Shown in pieces: positions 34,849-44,008 of a stretch of DNA of 62,720 nucleotides. The DNA is from Legionella drozanskii LLAP-1 (lineage in GTDB: Bacteria > Pseudomonadota > Gammaproteobacteria > Legionellales > Legionellaceae): contig NZ_LNXY01000034.1 of assembly GCF_001467585.1 (NCBI RefSeq), positions 3,238 to 65,957 of the forward strand. The letters are read 5' to 3'. The position numbers and the translations under genes are program-made. Under the pieces are notes generated by a model. The model was not told where the DNA came from. It worked only from the letters and a program-made list of their open reading frames with translations, and did not search any database. Position 1 is the stretch's first letter. Each line of letters starts with the position of its first letter.

Positions 34849-35769
34849 ATGACAAACACCCATCATTTCTTTAATGCGCTAGCGAATAAAGGAAAATCTT
34901 TGCCAGGCGTTTATCTACTCATTCTTAAAAAATTTGCGGAAATTCCAGAAGAAAACACCGACGCTCGGCTTAGAATAATTAGAGATATTTCCATAGACGT
35001 CGTTACAATGCTTGCAGATTATGATGCAGATTTTGCGTCCTATTGTCATCATGAAAACTTAACAAGTCATTGGCGTAATTTATGGTGCGATGCGGGGTAT
35101 GGACTAGCTTTATACATGAAGTTGCCACTCTTGGGATTTTACGAACACCCAGGTTTAAATCATTTTGAGCTTGTTTGTGGAATCCATTTTTTCCATCAGT
35201 CTCAGGTATTAAGGAAAAAAATCCAAAAAGCGAGTAACCGCGACTTTAGTGCCTCCGAAGAAAAATCCCTACAAACTGCCATTTACTTTGGTTCAATCCA
35301 CGCGATACAACGATACAATGAGTATATCTATGCCGACTTGCAAAAAGCCGAGACCCAAGAAGCTGAGAAACTTTACAAAAAGCTTATTGATAATAGCAAA
35401 AAATCAATTCTGACCAGTGGCAGTTACGGTTATATGATTTATGCCGAGTCTTTAAGCAATTATTGCTTATGGTTAATAGCTAATTCAAAGATTCAAAAAG
35501 CAGAAGCTACTTATCATGCGGTGCTTGTATCGTTAGAATGGGCTCAAAAAATATTGCCGGCAAGCAAATCCAGCATTAGTAATGCGAGTTTAGGTCGCGG
35601 TCTTAAACTAAGCAATTCATTGGGTTTGGACTCACCCGAAGAGGCAAAACGTTTATTTATCAAACAATATGAAAATGCCAGATCACAACGCGGTCCGGAC
35701 GAAGACGAAGGATGTGAGCCAAGTGAAGATGAAACAAACGAACCAAGATCTTGTGTTATTTCATGTTAG
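34849..35769 (+). CDS. Unrecognised helical protein with acidic C-terminus, effector-like
   Basis: A 306-residue protein without a signal peptide or membrane helix. It is almost all helical, with repeated alpha-hairpin character (for example about 160-245, EAEKLYKKLIDNSKKSILTS and QKAEATYHAVLVSLEWAQKI) that recalls TPR-like folds. The last 25 residues are strongly acidic (DEDEGCEPSEDETNEPR) and end CVISC. A Glu/Asp-rich block shortly before a C-terminus with hydrophobic residues is a known feature of Dot/Icm substrates. Cys lies at -5, not -4, so it is not a CaaX box. It may belong to one of the Legionella-specific families. Followed by another unknown gene. Confidence 0.65.
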   Translation: MTNTHHFFNALANKGKSLPGVYLLILKKFAEIPEENTDARLRIIRDISIDVVTMLADYDADFASYCHHENLTSHWRNLWCDAGYGLALYMKLPLLGFYEHPGLNHFELVCGIHFFHQSQVLRKKIQKASNRDFSASEEKSLQTAIYFGSIHAIQRYNEYIYADLQKAETQEAEKLYKKLIDNSKKSILTSGSYGYMIYAESLSNYCLWLIANSKIQKAEATYHAVLVSLEWAQKILPASKSSISNASLGRGLKLSNSLGLDSPEEAKRLFIKQYENARSQRGPDEDEGCEPSEDETNEPRSCVISC

Positions 35770-35817
35770 ACTATTAACCTAGGGTAGATGACTAATACAA
35801 TAACTCAAGGATTTAAT

Positions 35818-36555
35818 ATGGCAAACACAATGCATATTTATTATGGTAGGAATGCTAATACTGGTGAATTTATAATCTCTTGTTATCACGAACTAACGCA
35901 AGCCCTAAGCAGTGCATTTCAACTAGTGGGAAGAGATAGAAGGGTATTAACCTACGTGAAAGTAGATCTTCCTGAAATATATGACCAGAGCACGGTAAAA
36001 ACAAAACTCCTCGAACAATTAGCCCTTGCCAAAGTTGATGCACAAAGGCAAGAAGCCCAGGCCAGCGAAAAGGGAAAGATCATTTTTATTGCGGACTTAA
36101 ATCTCTGTTGTATCCATAAAGAAGACCTAGCCTCTTTTCTATTTGATAGAACAATCAATAACTTTTTCCCAGAACACGAAGTTCATCTAATTTTAGAATC
36201 AATTGATCCCGTATTTGTGCTCAATGCAATTAAACAGGCTGAAACCTTAAATTTGCGAGGTGTTACACTTAAAACAAAAAACTCGGTCAGAGATGCACCG
36301 GTTTTTAAAGTCTATGAACAAGAACCTGCTAAAGAACAAAGTGACTGGGACGATGATCCTGAAATTGACATAACTGTTCCCGATCCAAATATGATGGGTC
36401 TTGCATCAAGAAAGCAATCAGCACGTAGCCCAAAAGATGTTGCTAAGTCCCTAACTACACTTGGTATATTTCCAGAGGTAGAGGAGCAAGGAGGGGCTAC
36501 TGAAAACGCACAACCTATATCTAGCCCACCCACTTCCCCTAAGATAAAAGGATAA
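35818..36555 (+). CDS. Unrecognised protein with disordered C-terminus, effector-like
   Basis: The start at 35818 (MANTMHIYYGRNANTG) is preferred, with AAGGA 6 nt upstream; an ATG at 35788 is the alternative. The protein has 245 residues. Its N-terminal 160 residues look alpha/beta, with several hydrophobic strands (VLTYVKVDL, KIIFIADLNLCCI, EVHLILESI). After about 165 it becomes polar and probably disordered, rich in Asp/Glu, Ser and Pro, ending SSPPTSPKIKG. No family is recognised. It follows the previous effector-like gene by 48 bp on the same strand, so the two may be co-expressed. Their function is unknown. Confidence 0.6.
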   Translation: MANTMHIYYGRNANTGEFIISCYHELTQALSSAFQLVGRDRRVLTYVKVDLPEIYDQSTVKTKLLEQLALAKVDAQRQEAQASEKGKIIFIADLNLCCIHKEDLASFLFDRTINNFFPEHEVHLILESIDPVFVLNAIKQAETLNLRGVTLKTKNSVRDAPVFKVYEQEPAKEQSDWDDDPEIDITVPDPNMMGLASRKQSARSPKDVAKSLTTLGIFPEVEEQGGATENAQPISSPPTSPKIKG

Positions 36556-36629
36556 CTCTTACGTTAATTATCTTGCTTCACCAAGCAGTCATGGGGATAA
36601 TTGTCATTTTATTATTGCTAAGGTAAATA

Positions 36630-37583
36630 ATGGATTTTCTTGCTCAATATGGTTTATTTCTTTTAAAAGCGTTAACTCTTGTAATTTCATTTTTATTAGT
36701 CATTGCAGGTACCTTGGCACTGAAGCGCAAACCTAAGCCAGCATTAGATATCACTTCACTTAATAAGCAATATGAGGAGATTCAACAACGCATGGCGCAA
36801 GAAATAAAAGACGAAAAACCAGCGAAGACAAGGAAAACTAAGCAATACAAAAAAGAACAAAAAGAAAAACCGTCTTTGTATGTAATTGACTTTTATGGGG
36901 ATATAAAAGCTTCGCAAGTTGAGCAATTACGCCAGTCAATTAATGCCATACTTTCAGTAGTGCGAGAAAAGGATGAAGTCGTTGTTCGCCTAGAAAGTCC
37001 CGGAGGCTCAGTTAATGGCTATGGTTTAGGAGCCTCGCAATTGCAACGGTTACGGGACAAAAAAATTCCTCTCACTGTTTGTATTGATAGGGTAGCCGCT
37101 AGCGGAGGCTATTTAATGGCTTGTGTGGCAAACCATATAATTGCTGCACCTTTTGCAATTATTGGGTCAATTGGCGTGGTTGCACAGCTTCCCAATTTTC
37201 ATCGTTGGCTTAAAAAGCATAATATTGATATTGAATTATTAACCGCTGGTGAATACAAACGAACGCTAACCATGCTCGGTGAGAACACTGAGAAAGGACG
37301 AGAAAAATTTCAAGAAGACTTAGAAAAAATACATAATGCCTTTCGTTCATCTGTACTTTCTAACCGCAATCAATTAGATATTAACCAAGTGTCTACGGGG
37401 GAACATTGGTTAGCTAAAGACGCTTTTGACCTAAATCTTGTCGATAGTTTAAAAACAAGTGATGATTATCTCTCTGAAAAAATGGCAGAATTCAATATGT
37501 TTAAAATTTCAGTTCAAGCGAAAAAATCAATAATGGAAAAATTATTTAAACCGGTCACAAAATTAATTCATCCTTGGGCTTAG
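36630..37583 (+). CDS. sohB: Inner-membrane peptidase SohB (S49 family)
   Basis: A membrane-anchored serine protease with a Ser-Lys dyad, related to signal peptide peptidase. It has 317 residues: one N-terminal helix (about 8-30), a Lys-rich linker (60-80), then the S49 domain with ESPGGSVNGYG (about 122-132), catalytic Ser158 in RVAASGGY and catalytic Lys210 in GEYKRTLT. The length and N-terminal domain agree with SohB rather than SppA. It acts on the periplasmic face. It is a single gene following the effector-like pair after 74 bp. Confidence 0.93.
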   Translation: MDFLAQYGLFLLKALTLVISFLLVIAGTLALKRKPKPALDITSLNKQYEEIQQRMAQEIKDEKPAKTRKTKQYKKEQKEKPSLYVIDFYGDIKASQVEQLRQSINAILSVVREKDEVVVRLESPGGSVNGYGLGASQLQRLRDKKIPLTVCIDRVAASGGYLMACVANHIIAAPFAIIGSIGVVAQLPNFHRWLKKHNIDIELLTAGEYKRTLTMLGENTEKGREKFQEDLEKIHNAFRSSVLSNRNQLDINQVSTGEHWLAKDAFDLNLVDSLKTSDDYLSEKMAEFNMFKISVQAKKSIMEKLFKPVTKLIHPWA

Positions 37584-37737
37584 CTATCACTGCTATTAAG
37601 TTAAACCTATCTTTCGTCCCCCTCCAGCATGGTTAGAGGAGGATGAGAAATAGCCAGAAACGGGAGTGCTTAACTTTAGGTATTATGGGTATATACTTAG
37701 TGTAACAATATTAATCGGCTAAACTATGGAGTGAGTT

Positions 37738-38022
37738 ATGAGCGATTTTAAATCTAAGCTACCTGACTTTAAAGAAGTTACATCAATGGCCACTAAATTA
37801 TTTAAAGACGTTAAAATTAGCGTTTGCGAAATAATCGAAGACTACAAGAAGAAACGTGAGAAAGAAGCGCAAACCGAAACTACAGTGGAAACAAAAAAAA
37901 CTGAAGTAAAAGTTGCGAAAAAATCAACAGCGCCTAAAAATGAAAAAGTGGAAACCACTACGGTAAAAACGAAGAAAAAAGTAGCCAAACCTCCAAAAAA
38001 TGACGCTTCTAAAAAGGAATAG
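37738..38022 (+). CDS. Small Lys-rich protein with H1-like tail
   Basis: A 94-residue soluble protein. Residues 1-42 are an amphipathic helical segment with one Cys (FKDVKISVCEIIEDYKKK). Residues 43-94 are low complexity and made almost entirely of Lys, Thr, Val, Glu, Ala and Pro (VAKKSTAPKNEKVE and similar), like the tails of bacterial histone-H1-like proteins. A good ribosome site (GGAGTGAG) precedes it. DNA or RNA binding is a possibility, not shown. A hairpin follows the gene. Confidence 0.7.
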   Translation: MSDFKSKLPDFKEVTSMATKLFKDVKISVCEIIEDYKKKREKEAQTETTVETKKTEVKVAKKSTAPKNEKVETTTVKTKKKVAKPPKNDASKKE

Positions 38023-38032
38023 CTAATTGCAG

Positions 38033-38054
38033 AGAGGAGCCTTCCCTCTCCTCT
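38033..38054 (+). terminator. Hairpin after the Lys-rich protein gene
   Basis: AGAGGAG (38033-38039) and CTCCTCT (38048-38054) form a 7-bp stem with an 8-nt loop. No T-run follows, so termination is uncertain. It separates this gene from convergent fleQ. Confidence 0.4.
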
Positions 38055-38160
38055 ATCCAATTATCCAGATTTATTGCGCAGAAGAGGGTTGGGGAGAGGG
38101 AAGGATAGGTGGGGCCAGAACCAATTTACGATTGAGTCTGCAAACTGGCAAGCTCTACTC

Positions 38161-39567
38161 TTAAGCACGCTCAGGTCGAGTTAAACCATATTTACGCATT
38201 TTTTCAACTAAAGTGGTGCGGCGCATATTTAAATAGCTGGCTGCGTGAGCAACGACCCAATCAGATTCATCCAATGCTTGACTAATTAACGCCAGCTCCG
38301 TTTTTACTAGATGTTCTTTGAGATCAATACCATCCACCCCAGAAGAAGTAGCTTGCTCCTGGCTTACCATTGCCAGCAAAGTTTCTCTCTCATTGCCTAC
38401 CACGCCATGGGCAGAAACTTGGCTATCTACTTTGAATCGTCTTGGTAATTCATCCGCATCAACAATACCATTCGGAAATAAAATAGATAAACGTTCCATC
38501 AAATTAGCCAGTTCTCTTACATTGCCAGGCCAGTGATAGCGACTTAAAACTTCAAGTGCTGCGGGCATGAGACGCACACTGGGTCTATTTTCCCCTTCAA
38601 TTCTTGAAACTAATTCGTTGACGAGCAAAGGAAGATCATCGCGTCGTTCGCGTAAGGGCGGCATATCAATGGGGAAGACATTCAAGCGATAAAAAAGATC
38701 CTCACGAAATTTGCCCTCTCTAATAGCTACTTCAAGATTACGATGCGTGGCAGCAATGATTCTGACATTCACATCGATACTTTTATTAGAACCAACTCGC
38801 TCGAAACAACGCTCCTGCAATACGCGTAACAATTTTACTTGCATTGCTAAAGGCATATCACCTATCTCGTCAAGGAATAAAGTGCCTTCATTCGCCAACT
38901 CAAATCGACCTTGTCTTGAGGTAATTGCGCCTGTAAAAGCCCCCTTCTCATGGCCAAATAATTCGCTCTCTAACAATTCTCCAGGAATAGCTCCACAGTT
39001 GATTGGAATAAACGGTTTATTGGTTCGAGACGAGAAAGCATGGATATTACGGGCTACCACTTCCTTACCAGTCCCTGATTCTCCGAGGATTAGTACACTT
39101 GCCTCTGTATCCGCTACCTGGGCAATTAATTTACGGACCTGACGGATAGATTCGCTATTTCCAACTAAACTACGAAACAAAGGGGTTTTCTTTTTATTAT
39201 CCTCAGTCACTTCTTGGGCAATTTGCCCCTTATGCAAGGCTTCAAGCATTTGCGCATAGCTAAAAGGGAAATGAAGATTCGCAAGAACATTTTTTGTTAG
39301 ATTATTGCTTTCAGGTAAAGGCGAATCGACCAGTATTACCGATAGATTAGGAGCAATCTTAACCAATTCATCTAAAAATCCGAGTGAATCATTATAAGAC
39401 TCAGGCGCACCAGCCACCACTAAATGGGCTTTGTCATAGGAAAGAGAGCGCCAATTACTATAATTCGCAAGATAACAGGTCTCGCCAATGAAATTCAAAA
39501 TTGTGCTGAGCTTGCGGCAACGTTCTTCATTGTCATCAATGATAATAATTGTTTCATTGCTGCTCAT
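38161..39567 (-). CDS. fleQ: Sigma-54-dependent flagellar regulator FleQ
   Basis: A bacterial enhancer-binding protein controlling flagellar and related surface genes; FleQ family members are also tuned by c-di-GMP. The 468 residues have the FleQ-type N-terminal receiver-like domain (about 5-120) and an AAA+ domain with Walker A GESGTGKE (162-169), the sigma-54 contact GAFTGA (209-214) and Walker B TLFLDEIGD (229-237). A Fis-type helix-turn-helix ends the protein (about 430-460, VVAHAASYLNMRRTTLVEKM). The C-terminal domain fits FleQ better than NtrC. It is a single gene on the minus strand. Confidence 0.93.
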   Translation of the reverse strand: MSSNETIIIIDDNEERCRKLSTILNFIGETCYLANYSNWRSLSYDKAHLVVAGAPESYNDSLGFLDELVKIAPNLSVILVDSPLPESNNLTKNVLANLHFPFSYAQMLEALHKGQIAQEVTEDNKKKTPLFRSLVGNSESIRQVRKLIAQVADTEASVLILGESGTGKEVVARNIHAFSSRTNKPFIPINCGAIPGELLESELFGHEKGAFTGAITSRQGRFELANEGTLFLDEIGDMPLAMQVKLLRVLQERCFERVGSNKSIDVNVRIIAATHRNLEVAIREGKFREDLFYRLNVFPIDMPPLRERRDDLPLLVNELVSRIEGENRPSVRLMPAALEVLSRYHWPGNVRELANLMERLSILFPNGIVDADELPRRFKVDSQVSAHGVVGNERETLLAMVSQEQATSSGVDGIDLKEHLVKTELALISQALDESDWVVAHAASYLNMRRTTLVEKMRKYGLTRPERA

Positions 39568-39693
39568 AACCGATCCCTAATCCATGTCATCTAATGTTGA
39601 GTATTGGATACTAATGAATACTCTGTCAAATCCATGACGAATTTTTTTCTAAGTGTCATAATTATTTATCTAAATAATTACCACGCTGCTTAT

Positions 39694-40287
39694 TTATCGA
39701 TAACAACTAATGTATTTAAAGGCATTACATTGATGACCGAAGCATAATCTCTGATTACCAACTGCCTTAGTGGCTGTTATATCTTTCTCAATGGCGTATC
39801 GTTTAGTTTGCAAATAACCCATACGACGGCAAAAAGAAAATGCAGCTCTTCGACCACAACCTCGTTGTCCATCGTAGCACCAGGCTACCCGAAATTGATT
39901 AAACCGTGGATAGACAAATTGCCTAAAACGATAATGATAGGGTTTGGGCGGTCGATGACTCAGTTGCGCTACACAGCGTATTGTTTTAAAACCATTACAT
40001 TGCCAACCTTGACATTTCGTCGCGCTAGAAATGAAATTAGTAAGACCCACATTATAATCAATCACGTGCTGATCAGCTTGGGCATAGCCCATCATTTGAC
40101 AATAGCGTGTCGCGACAGGCAAACCGCAGTATTTACCCTCTACAGTACAGTAATTTAATCGTATTCCATGATAAGTCGGCATCCAAAAATTTCGATAGAA
40201 ATTAGTGCTACGATTAGCCGCATAGGGATTAGATATCAGTAATATTGTTAACGCGCAAACTACGAAGGTTCGCCAAAAAAAAGTCAT
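39694..40287 (-). CDS. Exported Cys-rich protein of two 90-residue repeats
   Basis: A 197-residue protein with a signal peptide (about 1-24). The mature part is an internal duplication. Cys occur at 47, 54, 63, 92, 97 and 105 in unit 1 and at 137, 144, 153, 182, 187 and 195 in unit 2. All six spacings (7, 9, 29, 5, 8) are identical and the period is exactly 90. Shared motifs are CG at the second Cys, a C-x-x-M-G-Y segment, and QCNxFKxIxC at the end. Each unit probably has three disulfides. It is strongly basic and aromatic. I know no named family. The export route beyond the inner membrane is unknown. Confidence 0.8.
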   Translation of the reverse strand: MTFFWRTFVVCALTILLISNPYAANRSTNFYRNFWMPTYHGIRLNYCTVEGKYCGLPVATRYCQMMGYAQADQHVIDYNVGLTNFISSATKCQGWQCNGFKTIRCVAQLSHRPPKPYHYRFRQFVYPRFNQFRVAWCYDGQRGCGRRAAFSFCRRMGYLQTKRYAIEKDITATKAVGNQRLCFGHQCNAFKYISCYR

Positions 40288-40368
40288 TATAACAGTTCCT
40301 TAACCGCGTATCAGACATGTTAGCTTATGGTTGGCAGCAAAGGAAGCATTGGTGCTCATCTTTATTTA

Positions 40369-43300
40369 TTAATAACTTAAAGCCACTTTAGTTTGACCTA
40401 GCAAATCAGCAAGAAGGATAAGTAATTCATCACTCGGTGAAACACACCACTGCGAAGCAAGGTTTAAAATTGCACTTGTTGAGGCGTTGGAATAATGAAC
40501 CTGGACGACACAGGTACCTTTATTGGCTTTTAAAATAGACTGAAGTGAGGGAATAATTGAATCTTGTTCGCGAGTCAATGAAACGGTGAGACATTTTGCA
40601 AAACGCGTTCGAGCCTCTGCTATGGAATACAGTTGGCTAGCCGTCATTTTCACACCACCACTGTAGTCGTCCGCTGCAATTTCTCCTTCGACAATCAACA
40701 TTTTCCCTGTTTGCACTGGGTTTTGCAGTGCTTCATAAATCTCTGAAAATACAACAATATCAAGCTTTGAAGAAGCATCCTCAAGACCAATGATCGTTAA
40801 TTTTTTACCTCGTTTGGTCATGATTCGTCGAACCGCAGTAACTAAACCACAAACTACTGCTTTTTTCATAGAAGCAGGATTTAAACGGCCAATGGGTTGA
40901 ATAAATCCTTTAAATTCCTTGCAATAATAAGCAGCCGGATGTCCCGTTAAATACAGACCCAAAGTTTCTTTTTCACCATCTAAGCGTTGCATCTCAGGCC
41001 AAGGTTTACAATCGAGATAGTCTTCTTGTTCAGCAGCGTCCTCCAGTAAAGAAAATAAATCAGTTTGACCACTTAATTGATTTTGATGGGTTTTATCCGC
41101 CACTTTTAATGCTTTTTCCAAGGAAGCAAACAGCATTGAGCGCTCCACCTGCCAATCATCGAAGGCACCACTTTTAATCAAAGCCTCAAGAACTCGGCGA
41201 TTCACTTTACGCAAATCAAGACGCTGGCAAAAACTAAACAAGCCGGCATACGACCCATTGAGTTTGCGCTCATCAACGATGCAATTAATTGCTGACTCCC
41301 CTACTCCTTTAATTGCTCCTAGTCCATACAAAATGGTTTGATTATCTTTAACGGTAAATTGATAACTGGAACTATTTGCAGAAGGAGGTAAAACATTCAG
41401 TTTCATCTGCTCGCATTCATCGATAAACGTAACCACCTTATCCGTATTATCCATATCAGAAGACATGACCGCTGCCATGAAAGCTGCGGGGAAATGGGCT
41501 TTTAGCCAAGCGGTTTGATAAGCGACTAGCGCATAAGCGGCAGAATGCGATTTGTTGAAACCATAGCCTGCAAATTTTTCCATCAAATCGAAAATAGAGT
41601 TTGCCGTTTGTTCTTCAACCCCTCGTGCCTTTGCCCCTTCAGTAAAAATAGCCCTTTGTTGAGCCATTTCCTCAGCTTTTTTCTTACCCATAGCACGACG
41701 TAACAAGTCAGCGGCACCCAGTGTAAAATTCGCGAGCACCTGAGCAATTTGCATGACTTGCTCTTGGTATAGAATGACCCCATAAGTCGGTTTTAATATA
41801 GGTTCTAAATCAGGATGGGGGTACTCTACTTTTGCACGACCATGCTTTCGGTCGATAAAATCATCCACCATTCCTGACTGCAAGGGACCCGGTCTAAATA
41901 GGGCCACTAAAGCAATAATTTCTTCAAAGCAATCCGGCTGCAGGCGATGAATTAACTCTTTCATTCCGCGGGATTCCAGCTGAAAAACCGCAGTCGTTTG
42001 GCAGGCCTTCAATAAATTAAACGTTTGTTCATCATCTGTAGGAATCATTGCTATATCAATCAATTCCTCGCCGTTTTCTTTGCGCTGTCGATTAATGATG
42101 GCAAGCGCCCAATCAATGATAGTGAGAGTTCTTAAGCCCAAAAAGTCAAACTTCACCAAGCCGACTGATTCAACGTCATCTTTATCAAACTGGCTGACGA
42201 TCTGGTTGGAATCTTGTTCGCAATAAATGGCCGTAAAATCAGTCAGTCTGGAAGGTGCAATCACTACCCCTCCGGCATGCTTACCCGCGTTACGAGTAAT
42301 ACCTTCTAATTTTAAAGCCAGATCAAATAATTCTTTTACTTCTTCCTCATCTTGATAACGCCGTTGTAATTCTGCCTCGTCTTCGAGCGCTTTATTGAGC
42401 GTCATGCCAATTTCAAAAGGAATTAATTTAGCTAATTTATCGACAAAACCATAGGGATGACCCAAAACTCGACCGACGTCTCTCACTACAGCCTTGGCTG
42501 CCATCGTACCAAAAGTAATAATTTGCGATACACTCTGGCGACCATATTTTTCAGCGACATATTCAATCACGCGATCGCGCCCTTCCATGCAGAAATCGAT
42601 ATCGAAATCAGGCATGGATACCCGTTCAGGGTTAAGAAAACGCTCGAATAGTAATTCATACTGTAAAGGATCAAGATCAGTAATTTTTAGCGCATAAGCT
42701 ACTAAAGAACCGGCTCCCGATCCTCGTCCAGGACCAACCGGCACACCGTTTTGTTTAGCCCATTGGATAAAATCTGCCACGATAAGAAAATAACCGGGAA
42801 AACCCATGGTATTAATAACGTCTAACTCAATTTGCAAACGCTTATCATAGGGCATACGGGACTCAGCAATCGTTTCTGGAGGTTGATTGCGAAAGATTTG
42901 CAACAGGCGCTCTTCTAAACCTTGCTTGGATAGACTGGAAAGATATTCCTCAACGGTAGAACCCTCAGGGATTGGGAAATTCGGCAGATAATTATTCCCT
43001 AAATCAAGCTTTAGAGTGCAGCGCTTGCTGATTTCCACTGTATTTTTTATGGCTTGGGGCAGATCCTTAAATAAGTCGACCATTTCTTCGGCGGAACGCA
43101 GATATTGTGCAGCGCTATATTGTTGATTGCGCCGGGGATCAGCTAGGGTATAACCATCATGAATACAAACTCTTGCCTCATGCGCTTCAAAATCATTTTT
43201 ATTGATAAATCGGACGTCATTGGTTGCTACAAGAGGCAAATTTAAGGCTTCTGCCAAACGAACAACTTTTTCATTGTAGAGCGCTTCATCGACTCGCCCG

Positions 43301-43815
43301 GTTCGTTGAATTTCTAGATAAAAACGCTGGGGAAAGATCTGCGCATACGATTTAGCAAGGGAGTGGGCACTCGCTTCGTCATCTGCCAATAAAGCTTTAC
43401 CTATCGCTCCTGTCCGACCGCCCGATAAAGCAATAAGGCCTTCTGCATATTCACGGATCCAGGGATGATGGACTCTAGGTTGACCTTGATATTGGCCTTC
43501 TTGATAAGCTTTTGAGACTAGGCAAGTTAAATTGCGATAACCTTGTTCATTTTGGCAAAGAAGGACGAGCGACGTTATCTGCTCTGAATTTTCAGGATCA
43601 AGGCAAGGTAAATCGCAACCTAAAATCGGTTTAACTCCGGCCTCTGTTGCTGTTTTAAAGACTTTAACTGCCGCAAAAAAGTTACAGAAATCGGTAACAG
43701 CAACAGCATTCATTCCTCTTTCAACAATGGCTTTCATTAATGGTTTAACGCGAACTAAACCATCGACTATCGAAAATTCAGTGTGTAGACGTAGATGAAC
43801 GAAACGCGGCAGCAT
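40369..43815 (-). CDS. dnaE: DNA polymerase III subunit alpha
   Basis: The replicative polymerase catalytic subunit. The 1148 residues match DnaE1. It begins with the PHP domain (FVHLRLHTEFSIVDG, about 5-19), then the polymerase core with PGRGSGAGSLVAYAL and the catalytic acidic motif PDFDIDFCMEGRDRVIEYV. The tandem helix-hairpin-helix (YGLGAIKGVGESAI) and OB domain (about 1000-1075) follow, and the C-terminal tau-binding part ends the protein. No intein or frameshift is visible. It is a single gene on the minus strand. Confidence 0.98.
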   Translation of the reverse strand: MLPRFVHLRLHTEFSIVDGLVRVKPLMKAIVERGMNAVAVTDFCNFFAAVKVFKTATEAGVKPILGCDLPCLDPENSEQITSLVLLCQNEQGYRNLTCLVSKAYQEGQYQGQPRVHHPWIREYAEGLIALSGGRTGAIGKALLADDEASAHSLAKSYAQIFPQRFYLEIQRTGRVDEALYNEKVVRLAEALNLPLVATNDVRFINKNDFEAHEARVCIHDGYTLADPRRNQQYSAAQYLRSAEEMVDLFKDLPQAIKNTVEISKRCTLKLDLGNNYLPNFPIPEGSTVEEYLSSLSKQGLEERLLQIFRNQPPETIAESRMPYDKRLQIELDVINTMGFPGYFLIVADFIQWAKQNGVPVGPGRGSGAGSLVAYALKITDLDPLQYELLFERFLNPERVSMPDFDIDFCMEGRDRVIEYVAEKYGRQSVSQIITFGTMAAKAVVRDVGRVLGHPYGFVDKLAKLIPFEIGMTLNKALEDEAELQRRYQDEEEVKELFDLALKLEGITRNAGKHAGGVVIAPSRLTDFTAIYCEQDSNQIVSQFDKDDVESVGLVKFDFLGLRTLTIIDWALAIINRQRKENGEELIDIAMIPTDDEQTFNLLKACQTTAVFQLESRGMKELIHRLQPDCFEEIIALVALFRPGPLQSGMVDDFIDRKHGRAKVEYPHPDLEPILKPTYGVILYQEQVMQIAQVLANFTLGAADLLRRAMGKKKAEEMAQQRAIFTEGAKARGVEEQTANSIFDLMEKFAGYGFNKSHSAAYALVAYQTAWLKAHFPAAFMAAVMSSDMDNTDKVVTFIDECEQMKLNVLPPSANSSSYQFTVKDNQTILYGLGAIKGVGESAINCIVDERKLNGSYAGLFSFCQRLDLRKVNRRVLEALIKSGAFDDWQVERSMLFASLEKALKVADKTHQNQLSGQTDLFSLLEDAAEQEDYLDCKPWPEMQRLDGEKETLGLYLTGHPAAYYCKEFKGFIQPIGRLNPASMKKAVVCGLVTAVRRIMTKRGKKLTIIGLEDASSKLDIVVFSEIYEALQNPVQTGKMLIVEGEIAADDYSGGVKMTASQLYSIAEARTRFAKCLTVSLTREQDSIIPSLQSILKANKGTCVVQVHYSNASTSAILNLASQWCVSPSDELLILLADLLGQTKVALSY

Positions 43816-44008
43816 GACTTAAGTCTTCCTAGAGTTTGATGCCTGAACTGTACCGAAGTCGGCTGGTTAGGGCAAGTGGAAACCTGTGACGATTCTACTG
43901 ATTGGCCGCGCACAATGTAAGTTAGTACTTTATCCATCATTCAATTGAATGTGATAAAAATAAATAACTTTGTTGGGCTAAGGCAATTTGTGTTTAATAC
44001 TTATAAAA

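Noticed and set aside
35749-35769. C-terminal CVISC as a CaaX prenylation box
   Set aside because: A CaaX box needs Cys at position -4. Here Cys is at -5 and -1, so the motif does not fit CaaX, CC or CXC patterns.
38711-39142. 143-residue open frame antisense to fleQ
   Set aside because: It lies wholly inside the well-supported fleQ AAA+ domain on the other strand, with no ribosome site; its openness follows from fleQ codon use.
39808-40158. 116-residue open frame antisense to the Cys-repeat protein
   Set aside because: The minus-strand protein has a signal peptide and a perfectly periodic Cys pattern, so it is the real gene. The plus frame has no support.
40369-43815. Intein or frameshift in dnaE
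   Set aside because: The 1148 residues read through continuously with all domains at normal spacing.
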